From Tissierellales bacterium (lineage in GTDB: Bacteria; Bacillota; Clostridia; Tissierellales; Tissierellaceae), in assembly GCA_014360205.1 (NCBI GenBank), contig JACIXZ010000011.1:1-41993 (forward strand): a DNA stretch of 41,993 nucleotides, given 5' to 3'. The first letter of the stretch is position 1; every line of letters starts with the position of its first letter. The notes under the pieces were generated by a model. It worked only from the letters and a program-made list of their open reading frames with translations, did not search any database and was not told the DNA's origin. The position numbers and the translations under genes were made by a program. Of the stretch, positions 1 through 6,166 are shown in pieces.

Positions 1-122
1 CTTAAGTATAATGTTTATAATTAATTAATTGTTTAGTTGCAAAATTTATTGCAGAATCTATTAATTTTTAATTTTAGCTGTGGATAACTCTATATATTTT
101 TAATTTTGTATTCTGCAACTAC

Positions 123-473
123 CTATATCTTTTTTTGAATTCCTTTTTTTAATTCTTGTTCTGTTTCATCTTTTGCTTTAGATGATATCTTAAATTTATC
201 AATTAGTTTGTCTATTTCTTCGTGAGGTCTTGGTATTACATTGCTTGAAATAACTTTTCCTACACGGTTTCCTGCTGATACACCGGCTTCTACTGCAGCT
301 TTTACTGCAGAGACCTCCCCAACAATTTGAATGTTGACACCAACACCTTGTGATAAACCTATAATTTTTTCAAAACCAACTAATGAGACATCTGCAGCTT
401 TGCATGAAGCATCTAATGCAGCAATCGCTGTTCCTAATCCTAATGTCTCAATATGTCCTAGGGCGCTTTGCAT
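123..473 (-). CDS. BMC-H microcompartment shell protein with C-terminal extension
   Basis: This 116-residue protein is a single-domain BMC shell protein (Pfam BMC family) expected to form hexameric facets of a protein-bounded organelle in the cytoplasm. Residues 1-90 carry the family pattern: an N-terminal GHIETLGLGTAIAALD segment, AADV, the GEVSAVKAAVEAG stretch and the closing SNVIPRPHEEI motif. A charged Lys/Glu-rich tail of about 25 residues follows, longer than in the paralogue at 722-985. The pore-loop region reads IGLSQGVGV rather than the usual GSG, so the central pore should differ from that of its partner. The ATG is preceded by AAGGGGGA, and the gene starts 3 bases after the stop of the preceding small gene, so translation is probably coupled. 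It is the last gene of the operon seen here. No BMC-P pentamer or tandem-domain (BMC-T) shell gene lies in the window; any must be elsewhere. Family assignment is certain; the role in this shell is inferred. Confidence 0.93.
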   Translation of the reverse strand: MQSALGHIETLGLGTAIAALDASCKAADVSLVGFEKIIGLSQGVGVNIQIVGEVSAVKAAVEAGVSAGNRVGKVISSNVIPRPHEEIDKLIDKFKISSKAKDETEQELKKGIQKKI

Positions 474-476
474 TTA

Positions 477-707
477 TTATTCCCCCTTCTTTACTTTTTG
501 TGCCAATTGTTCAATTGTGATTGATGTTAATTCGGTTTTATTGTCTTTTATAACATCTCCCGATTTACTTTCTAGTAATGATTTTAGTATTGTTAATTCT
601 TTCTCATCAATTATTTTTAATTCCTCGTTCTTATCAGACATATTGCTTTTAATATCAGCATTTAAAGCAATGTTTTTCATGACCACCTTTGCCAATGGAT
701 TAACCAA
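477..707 (-). CDS. Small unknown protein encoded between two shell genes
   Basis: This 76-residue, highly charged protein is one I do not recognise. It is placed precisely between two BMC-H genes, 14 bases after one and 3 bases before the other, so it is almost certainly translated with the shell. The start is a TTG preceded by GGTGGTG at 6 bases. The internal ATG at codon 10 also has a GGTGG, but only 2 bases away, so the TTG start fits better. The N-terminus (MVNPLAKVVMKNIALNAD) could form a short amphipathic helix. A second predicted helix (LKIIDEKELTILKSLLES) and a third near the C-terminus (TIEQLAQKVKK) follow, joined by polar linkers. There are no Cys residues, signal peptide or membrane segment. 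From context it may be a shell-associated adaptor, an encapsulation or scaffold protein, or a cargo subunit. All of these are inference; function is unknown. Confidence 0.75.
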   Translation of the reverse strand: MVNPLAKVVMKNIALNADIKSNMSDKNEELKIIDEKELTILKSLLESKSGDVIKDNKTELTSITIEQLAQKVKKGE

Positions 708-721
708 TTATTTCACCACCA

Positions 722-985
722 TTAAATTATCTTGCCCACCTCTTCATGAGGTCGTGGAATTACATTTACAGATATTATTTCTGCTAATTTTTCTGCATGT
801 TCCTTACCGCTTTCTACTGATGCCATAACTGCTCCAACATCTCCTGTTACAGTTACACAAACGATGCCAGAACCAACTATCTGAAAATCCTCTAAGTTTA
901 CATTAGCTGCCTTAAGCATCGCATCTGCTGCTTCTATCGCGCCTACTAAAGACTTTACTTCTACTATTCCCATAGCTTGTAGCAT
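722..985 (-). CDS. BMC-H microcompartment shell protein, canonical
   Basis: This 87-residue protein is a compact BMC-H shell hexamer subunit of typical length. It shows MGIVEVKSLVGAIEAADAMLKAANV at its start (here split in reading), then QIVGSGIVCVTVTGDVGAV, and the terminal SVNVIPRPHEEV motif shared with the second shell protein in the operon. The pore loop is the usual VGSG followed by a Cys at the IVCV strand. The ATG is preceded by GAAGGTGATTAA, and the gene begins 12 bases after the UbiD gene ends, so enzyme and shell are co-transcribed. Such proteins tile to form the shell facet and their central pores conduct small metabolites. Its partner at 123-473 differs in pore and tail, so mixed facets with two pore types are likely. 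Confidence in the family is very high. Confidence 0.96.
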   Translation of the reverse strand: MLQAMGIVEVKSLVGAIEAADAMLKAANVNLEDFQIVGSGIVCVTVTGDVGAVMASVESGKEHAEKLAEIISVNVIPRPHEEVGKII

Positions 986-997
986 TTAATCACCTTC

Positions 998-2350
998 TTA
1001 TTTTATGGTTGGAAAATATTTCTTGATATCAATATCATTATATCCCGGAATTTGTGTTCTTTCAAACCTTTCTGTATCTCCCACAATAGGCTTAGTCGCA
1101 TCAATTCCTATTTTATCTGATGCATTTTTAATAGTATGAGATGGTTCAAGAGCCGATCCTAATGCTGACTTTATTATTGTAAAATCATCACTTGCCTGAG
1201 CGCGAGTTGTTATAGCCCATTCAATCTCTTGTGGATCATAAATATTTACATCCTCATCTACAACAACCATTTGTTTAAGCTCAGAATTAAATCCTAAACC
1301 TGATAAAATTGCAGATTTTCCGTCTCCAATGTTATGTTTCTTTATTGAAGCCACAGCATTAAATCTATAGCCTCCTCCTTCAGTTACATAAACATCTTTA
1401 ACATCAACAACTTTTTTCAAATTTGTAAACAATTCTATCTCTCTAACCAAACCATTAGATACGTGTTCTTCTCTACATGGGAAAGCAACTTGAAAAATTG
1501 GATTATCTCTATGCATTACAGTTTGTATTTCTATAACCGGTTGGGGTTTTTGCATACCATAATATCCCATAAGTTCTCCGAAGGGTCCTTCTAATTCTCT
1601 CTTGCCTGGAACTATCTTCCCTTCGAGGACAATTTCACAATACGCTGGTACTAACAAATCTACAGACTCACACTTGACCAATTTAAGAGGCTCGTTTCGC
1701 AAAGCACTATCAATTTTGTATTTATCAACACCGTATAAATCTGTACTGTATTGACTTGCCATTAGAAATTCAGCATCATATCCTAAAACTATTGCTACTT
1801 CCATTGCCCTATTTTGTTTTTCCAATTCTAGAAAGTCATTCATCAATTTTTTAGATGCTATCAATACAGATAATTTATTAGAGCCTAAATATTGAAACCG
1901 TCTAATAGAAGTATAATAATTATTGTTTTTTGCATCTTTTACTACTAAAACGCCAGCAGTTATGTATCTAGCTGAATCTTTTTCATTAAATTTAGGTATT
2001 GGAAATAGCTTTCCTAAGTCAATATTGTGTTTTATGATGTTTTCTCTTACAGGACCATCTTCAACTACGTTAAAATCCATTGGATTAATTAGGGCATTTA
2101 TGAATCTATCAATTCTATTATGTTTATCCATCTGCATTAAATTGAAAATTATTTCTCTACTTCCATATAATCCGCCTGCTGCAATCATATTATTTCTATC
2201 CACATTTTTAAAAAGAACAGGCTTTTTATTGTTAAAATATTTAAGTATTGCCCCAAGTTCATACTCAGAAGAGACCTTTTGTTCACATATTAGCAAATCT
2301 TCTGATTTTCTCAATTTATCGAGTGTTGATCTTAACATTTGTGTTTCCAC
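998..2350 (-). CDS. UbiD-family prenylated-FMN-dependent decarboxylase
   Basis: This protein belongs to the UbiD (de)carboxylase family, which uses prenylated FMN made by UbiX to decarboxylate aromatic, heteroaromatic or alpha,beta-unsaturated acids. The active-site acidic pair is visible in RELEGPFGELMGYYG (the two Glu of EGPFGE, near residues 254 and 259). The conserved basic position is in TSIRRFQ about 100 residues earlier. I chose the GTG at 2350 because it lies 7 bases after a perfect GGAGGTGA. The in-frame ATG at 2365 has only a GGTGG one base away and would add five residues. The length of 450 is normal for the family. It sits between ubiX and a BMC-H gene. In this context I infer that it decarboxylates an imidazole carboxylate (4-amino-5-imidazolecarboxylate) inside or next to the microcompartment. 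The substrate is inferred, the family is certain. Confidence 0.9.
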   Translation of the reverse strand: METQMLRSTLDKLRKSEDLLICEQKVSSEYELGAILKYFNNKKPVLFKNVDRNNMIAAGGLYGSREIIFNLMQMDKHNRIDRFINALINPMDFNVVEDGPVRENIIKHNIDLGKLFPIPKFNEKDSARYITAGVLVVKDAKNNNYYTSIRRFQYLGSNKLSVLIASKKLMNDFLELEKQNRAMEVAIVLGYDAEFLMASQYSTDLYGVDKYKIDSALRNEPLKLVKCESVDLLVPAYCEIVLEGKIVPGKRELEGPFGELMGYYGMQKPQPVIEIQTVMHRDNPIFQVAFPCREEHVSNGLVREIELFTNLKKVVDVKDVYVTEGGGYRFNAVASIKKHNIGDGKSAILSGLGFNSELKQMVVVDEDVNIYDPQEIEWAITTRAQASDDFTIIKSALGSALEPSHTIKNASDKIGIDATKPIVGDTERFERTQIPGYNDIDIKKYFPTIK

Positions 2351-2354
2351 CAAA

Positions 2355-2912
2355 TCACCTCCCATTCCACCTATTTACGAGATTATTGTCAATATTTAAA
2401 TTATCTAAAATTCTTCCTGTCATTTGAATTACGATATCCTCAATTGAATTTGGTTTATTATAGAAACTTGGAATTGGCGGAAATATTTTCACCCCTAAGT
2501 TACTCAATTTTAACATGTTTTCTAAATGTATTGAACTCAGAGGAGTTTCTCTAGGAACTAAAACCAATTTTTTTCCTTCTTTTATGATAACATCACATGC
2601 TCTTGTTAGCAGACTATCGGAATATCCATTTGCTATAGCAGAAAGTGTTTTCATAGAACAAGGAGCAACAACCATTCCATCGGTTTTAAATGACCCACTT
2701 GCAATTGGAGCTGTAAAGTCATCATTGGAATAAAAATAAGTAGATAATTTAGATATTTCTGATATGCTTATGTCGCATTCTTGCTTTAATACATATTCAC
2801 CCATTTTCGAGACAACGAGGTGTGTTTCAATATTAAGCTCATGTAAGGCTTGAAGTAAGGAAACTGAATAAATAGCCCCACTTCCACCTGTAATCCCAAC
2901 TATTATGCGCAT
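2355..2912 (-). CDS. ubiX: Flavin prenyltransferase UbiX
   Basis: UbiX joins dimethylallyl phosphate to reduced FMN to give the prenylated-FMN cofactor required by UbiD. The sequence has the Rossmann-like start RIIVGITGGSGAIYS, the VAPCSMKTLSAIANGYSDSLLTRA segment, the KLVLVPRETPLSSIHLENM block that binds phosphate and flavin, and the FPPIPSFYNKP end motif. All are standard for the family, and 185 residues is the usual length. I chose the ATG at 2912, with GGGG 6 bases upstream, over the in-frame GTG at 2924; the product then begins directly at the beta-strand as in relatives. The gene ends 4 bases before the preferred UbiD start, with the UbiD ribosome site inside its last codons, so the pair is translationally coupled. 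The dedicated local copy suggests that it serves the adjacent UbiD. Confidence 0.95.
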   Translation of the reverse strand: MRIIVGITGGSGAIYSVSLLQALHELNIETHLVVSKMGEYVLKQECDISISEISKLSTYFYSNDDFTAPIASGSFKTDGMVVAPCSMKTLSAIANGYSDSLLTRACDVIIKEGKKLVLVPRETPLSSIHLENMLKLSNLGVKIFPPIPSFYNKPNSIEDIVIQMTGRILDNLNIDNNLVNRWNGR

Positions 2913-2930
2913 TCTTTTCCCCACTTTCCT

Positions 2931-2968
2931 TTAAATACTAGGCGAGTAATCACTCGCCTAGTATTTAA
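2931..2968 (-). repeat. Intercistronic perfect hairpin upstream of ubiX
   Basis: Two perfect 17-base arms (2931-2947 and 2952-2968) flank a 4-base loop. The right arm begins 3 bases beyond the cysteine hydrolase stop, and the left arm ends just before the ubiX ribosome site. No T-run follows in the minus direction, so it is not a classical intrinsic terminator. It may stabilise mRNA, mark a processing site or attenuate expression, setting different levels for the upstream hydrolases and the downstream UbiX-UbiD-shell genes. The structure is read directly; the role is inferred. Confidence 0.8.
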
Positions 2969-2971
2969 ACA

Positions 2972-3583
2972 TTATTCAACCTTATTTTCTCTATCTCCTC
3001 CGCCTTCCCATGGATCAAGACCTTGTTCCCAAGCATCGATATATTCATCAACAGTCATTACTTTTGTAAAAATACTTAAATCTCTTAAACCACTTTGATG
3101 CATTTCTTCAGTTTTAGATTGTACAGCATCACTTAATGTTATAACTCTATATGCATAATATAACGCATCTGAAGCGGAGCTCCTAACACATACATTTGTC
3201 CATGTTCCTGTGACAACTATTGTGTCTATCTTTTCTTCTCTACAATATAAATCTAAGTCAGTATGAGCAAATGCACTATGCCTCCTCTTTTGCACAATAT
3301 ACTCATTATCTAATGGTCTTAATTCGTCTATGAAGTCTGAACCCCATGTACCCTTTACTGCATGTACAGGTCTAACTTTGAAGTCAGCATCATTTTTCCT
3401 ATGTGCTTCTTGGATAAAAACTAATTGAACATCATCATTGCCGTTTTTATTTCTCTCTCTTACCCAATCAAATAATTTTTGCATTGTAGGTATTATTTTT
3501 CTGCTATTAGGACAATACAAAACTCCATTTGGATCTGCAAAATCGTTAAGCATATCTATTACTAAAATCGCATGTCTTGACAT
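2972..3583 (-). CDS. Isochorismatase-fold cysteine hydrolase (carbamoyl/ureido amidohydrolase type)
   Basis: This 203-residue protein is a cysteine hydrolase of the isochorismatase superfamily, which includes N-carbamoylsarcosine amidase, ureidoacrylate amidohydrolase and nicotinamidase. The triad is visible: Asp10 in LVIDMLNDF, Lys99 in VQKRRHSAF, and Cys132 in VTGTWTNVCVRSS. The SAFAHTDL segment and the terminal TVDEYIDAW are also family-like. The ATG has AAGGAG 8 bases upstream. The gene follows the hydantoinase-type gene by about 50 bases and precedes ubiX. A ring-opening hydantoinase next to a ureido hydrolase is a classic pair: the first yields an N-carbamoyl compound and the second releases CO2 and ammonia. 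I infer 4-ureido-5-imidazolecarboxylate as substrate; other N-carbamoyl acids remain possible. The C-terminus is rich in Gly and charged residues (WEGGGDRENKVE) beyond the fold. Confidence 0.9.
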   Translation of the reverse strand: MSRHAILVIDMLNDFADPNGVLYCPNSRKIIPTMQKLFDWVRERNKNGNDDVQLVFIQEAHRKNDADFKVRPVHAVKGTWGSDFIDELRPLDNEYIVQKRRHSAFAHTDLDLYCREEKIDTIVVTGTWTNVCVRSSASDALYYAYRVITLSDAVQSKTEEMHQSGLRDLSIFTKVMTVDEYIDAWEQGLDPWEGGGDRENKVE

Positions 3584-3635
3584 CTTATCTACTCCTTCAT
3601 TATATTTTAGTTTTTATATTTATTCAATATCATAT

Positions 3636-5234
3636 TTAGAAAGTAATTCTTCTTGGAAGCACTTGTATGCTTTGTCTCTTGACAAATTGTCCAAATCCTG
3701 GCTTAACTTTAATCCCTTTTATTCCTCTTATATGTGCATCAATTAATTCAGGATGTTGTTTTCTATAACTATTTTCATACTCTTTGCTATGAAGATGTGG
3801 GTACTCTTTTAATATGTCAGCATATCTTTCTTCTAAGCCTTCTGGATAATTGTGAACTATTCTTTGTAAATCTTCATCACTCATTTTTGCTAATTCACTA
3901 TCTGAATCGTCTTCATATATCAAAGTCCCTCTTAAAATAGTCTTAGCTACTTTCCCTTTTAGTTCCATTCCTTCCAATGGAGTATATCCACATAAAGATG
4001 CAAGCTTTTTAGGATCAATTTTCCATCTTTTATCTAAGTCTATAATTGTAAAGTCAGCATCTGACCCTATATTCATTGCTCCTTTTTTAGGATATATCCC
4101 ATAGTGCTTTGCAGCATTAGTTGACAAAACTTCAACTAACTTGCTTAATGAGAGTCTACCTTTATTGTATCCTTCACTAATCAACACAGGAACCATTGTC
4201 TCAACTCCTGGTATTCCAGGGAAAGATGTCCATATGTTCATTCCTTTGCTTAATTTTTCACTCTCAAGCTCATAAGGCGCATGATCAGTAGCCATAAAAT
4301 CTACACTACCATTTCTTAAGCCTTCCCATAATTCTTCATTATCTTTTTTGGTTCTTAGAGGTGGCGCAATTTTAGCTAACGGTCCGTATTTAGTCATGGC
4401 TTCTTGGTAATTTAAAGTCAAATAATGAGGACATGTTTCGCTTGTTACATTTAGGCCTCTTTTCTTGCCCTCCCCAATTAATTTAGCTCCTATCCCAGTA
4501 CTCATATGAACTATGTGTAATCTAGCACCAGTATGCTCTGCAAAACTAATTCCTAATTCGATTGCTACTTTTTCTGCTAATTCAAGTCTCGCTTCAGCCC
4601 AAGCAGGACCATCCATTCTGCCTTCTCTTTGTAGTTTTTTAACATAATAATCACACATTGCATAGTTTTCAGCATGAATCCCTATAGGTAAACCTGTTTT
4701 TGCAACCGCTGTAAATGCTTCAAGCATTTCAGGATCATCAACTCTTGGATAGGTTGGTACTGAAGGGGTCATATAAGCCTTATATGCAACTACGCCATAT
4801 TCAGCTTGTTCTTCCACATTATGTAACCAACCATTTCTTACATCTTCTCCAGTTACTCCACCCCAAAAAGCAAAATCTACCAATGCTTGTGGACTTACTG
4901 CATCAAGTTTCAGTTTCAGTTGCTCAACAGATCTTACCGATGGAACTGAACAACATGGCATGTCTATGATAGTAGTAACTCCACCTGCTGCTGCTGATGC
5001 TGTTCCAGTTAAAAAGTTTTCTCGATGAGGAAACCCTTGGTACATGAAATGAGTATGTGAATCAATGCATCCAGGAAGTGTTAAATGTCCATTTGCGTCT
5101 ATTACCTCTTTCGCATCAATTCCATCAATATTGTCAATAAATCCAGCTATTTTCTCATCCTTTACCAATATATTAGTGAGAACGGTTTCATCTGCTTGTG
5201 GTATTCTAGCATTTTTAATAATCACATCATACAT
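3636..5234 (-). CDS. Hydantoinase/allantoinase-type cyclic amidohydrolase, probable frameshift at 3' end
   Basis: This is a binuclear metal cyclic amidohydrolase of the dihydropyrimidinase/allantoinase group, which opens cyclic amide rings in the cytoplasm. Metal ligands are evident: His60 and His62 in DSHTHF, the carboxylated Lys152 in AYKAYM, His187 in GIHAEN, His243 in HIVHMST, and Asp317 in MATDHAPY. At 532 residues it exceeds the usual 450-480 by a C-terminal tail. GGAGGG lies 6 bases before the ATG. The last 26 codons read in this frame look atypical (VKPGFGQFVKRQ...). One base out of frame, from about 3720 to the TAA at 3620-3622, the sequence reads a more natural helical tail ending in CFQEELLSKYDIE. 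A one-base indel in the AAAAGGG run at 3714-3720 would join them. It heads the BMC operon. I infer xanthine amidohydrolase activity; dihydropyrimidinase or allantoinase are the alternatives. Confidence 0.88.
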   Translation of the reverse strand: MYDVIIKNARIPQADETVLTNILVKDEKIAGFIDNIDGIDAKEVIDANGHLTLPGCIDSHTHFMYQGFPHRENFLTGTASAAAGGVTTIIDMPCCSVPSVRSVEQLKLKLDAVSPQALVDFAFWGGVTGEDVRNGWLHNVEEQAEYGVVAYKAYMTPSVPTYPRVDDPEMLEAFTAVAKTGLPIGIHAENYAMCDYYVKKLQREGRMDGPAWAEARLELAEKVAIELGISFAEHTGARLHIVHMSTGIGAKLIGEGKKRGLNVTSETCPHYLTLNYQEAMTKYGPLAKIAPPLRTKKDNEELWEGLRNGSVDFMATDHAPYELESEKLSKGMNIWTSFPGIPGVETMVPVLISEGYNKGRLSLSKLVEVLSTNAAKHYGIYPKKGAMNIGSDADFTIIDLDKRWKIDPKKLASLCGYTPLEGMELKGKVAKTILRGTLIYEDDSDSELAKMSDEDLQRIVHNYPEGLEERYADILKEYPHLHSKEYENSYRKQHPELIDAHIRGIKGIKVKPGFGQFVKRQSIQVLPRRITF

Positions 5235-5277
5235 TACAATCCCTCCTATTTTTCATTTACATTTAAATATTATCACA

Positions 5278-5283
5278 ATTATA
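5278..5283 (-). promoter_or_regulatory. Candidate -10 element of the BMC operon
   Basis: A consensus TATAAT reads on the minus strand 44 bases before the hydantoinase ATG, in the 206-base divergent gap shared with the cyclase gene. I could not find a convincing -35 at 16-18 bases, so activator dependence (for instance on the nearby PucR protein) is possible. Only the hexamer match is seen. Confidence 0.35.
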
Positions 5284-5406
5284 TTGAATTAACTTTGTGA
5301 ATATTTACTAAATTTTTTGATATAACTTCCTTATTAATTTGCTTTTTTTGTTTACTTGCTATAACATTTTGTAAAAAATATATATAGCACAATCAATTTA
5401 ATCGGT

Positions 5407-5412
5407 TATAAT
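5407..5412 (+). promoter_or_regulatory. Candidate -10 element of the cyclase-family gene
   Basis: TATAAT lies 28 bases before the cyclase ATG, and a strong GAGGTGAT ribosome site follows. The -35 position (TAGCAC at 17 bases) is poor. As for the opposite operon, this suggests a regulated promoter in the shared divergent gap. Confidence 0.4.
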
Positions 5413-5440
5413 AGAATTAATATAAAGAAGAGGTGATAAA

Positions 5441-6136
5441 ATGGCTCTTAAAATTGTAGACCTTTCTCAAGAAATATTTCAAGGTATGTCAATGTTTCCA
5501 ATGCATCAAAAGACTTTCATAATGACTAATATGACTTATGAAGAAAATATGAAAGAAACAGGAAGTAAGACTTTAGGCTTTTCTGCTAGAAACTTGCTTA
5601 TAAGTGAACATTGTGGCACTCATTGTGATGGAATTAGTGAATTTAAAGAAAATGGTTTGACTATAGACAAAATGTCTATGGATTATTTTTTCGGTTCTGC
5701 TATATGTTTGGATGTAAGCAATGTAATGTATCCAAATTATATAGAAGTAAAAGATTTAAAAAAATCAATCGAGAACTCTAAACAAGAAATTCAAAAAGGT
5801 GATATAGTGTTGCTGTATACTGGTCATTACGATCGGTTTTATGGAACAGAATTTTATCAAAAGGAGTACACTGGCCTAAGTTATGAAGCTGCCAAGTATT
5901 TAGCTGAAAGTGGGGTTATTAATATCGGTGTAGATGCTCCAGCGATAGACTTGACTCCAGATGATATTAACTTCTCTGGCCATATGATATGTGCAGAATA
6001 TAATATAACAAATACAGAAAACTTATGTAATCTCGATAAATTAATCAACAAACGTTTCCTATATATAGGTTTACCATTAAAAATTAGAGATGGCTCTGGA
6101 TCTCCTATTAGAGCAATTGCTGTTATAGAAGAATAA
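5441..6136 (+). CDS. Cyclase-family (kynurenine formamidase/isatin hydrolase-like) metal-dependent hydrolase
   Basis: This 231-residue protein belongs to the metal-dependent 'cyclase' hydrolase family (Pfam Cyclase), which contains kynurenine formamidase and the lactam-opening isatin hydrolase. The metal-binding signature appears as SEHCGTHCDGISEF near residues 62-75, a form of the family's HxGTHxD motif. VGVDAPAIDL and the late HMICAEYNITNTENL and PLKIRDGSGSPIRAIA segments are also characteristic. The ATG has AGAGGTGAT upstream. It is transcribed divergently from the BMC operon and convergently with pucR, sharing a terminator with the latter. Because this fold opens lactam rings and cleaves formyl amides, it could act on 4-imidazolone (giving formiminoglycine) or a formylated product of purine breakdown. 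That step is my inference from context; the family assignment is solid. Confidence 0.88.
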   Translation: MALKIVDLSQEIFQGMSMFPMHQKTFIMTNMTYEENMKETGSKTLGFSARNLLISEHCGTHCDGISEFKENGLTIDKMSMDYFFGSAICLDVSNVMYPNYIEVKDLKKSIENSKQEIQKGDIVLLYTGHYDRFYGTEFYQKEYTGLSYEAAKYLAESGVINIGVDAPAIDLTPDDINFSGHMICAEYNITNTENLCNLDKLINKRFLYIGLPLKIRDGSGSPIRAIAVIEE

Positions 6137-6166
6137 AGGCTTTAAAGCCTTTATTCTTCTATAACA
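6121..6166. terminator. 46-base perfect palindrome, bidirectional terminator
   Basis: Arms 6121-6143 and 6144-6166 are exact reverse complements with no spacer. The palindrome contains the last five codons and stop of the cyclase gene on the plus strand and the stop codon of pucR at 6159-6161 on the minus strand. T-rich sequence follows on the plus side. It very probably terminates transcription from both convergent genes. Confidence 0.85.

Noticed and set aside
79-87. TGTGGATAA, a perfect DnaA-box-like 9-mer
   Set aside because: It is a single copy in an A/T-rich gap, with no cluster of boxes and no dnaA or dnaN nearby, so it does not indicate an origin.
49-118. Nine-base inverted repeat (TTGCAGAAT ... 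ATTCTGCAA) after the last BMC gene
   Set aside because: The arms are short and the loop is over 50 bases, so it is a weak terminator candidate. I cannot say whether the operon ends here.
331-828. Plus-strand open frame of 165 codons opposite the shell genes
   Set aside because: It overlaps three well-supported minus-strand genes, has no ribosome site and has a hydrophobic composition typical of antisense frames.
1535-1542. AACCGGTT inside the UbiD gene
   Set aside because: It shares only the core of the sugar-locus operator, lies in coding sequence with no promoter, and is expected by chance.
5235-5440. Possible purine-type riboswitch in the divergent gap
   Set aside because: I found no conserved three-way-junction pattern on either strand; the gap only shows -10-like hexamers.
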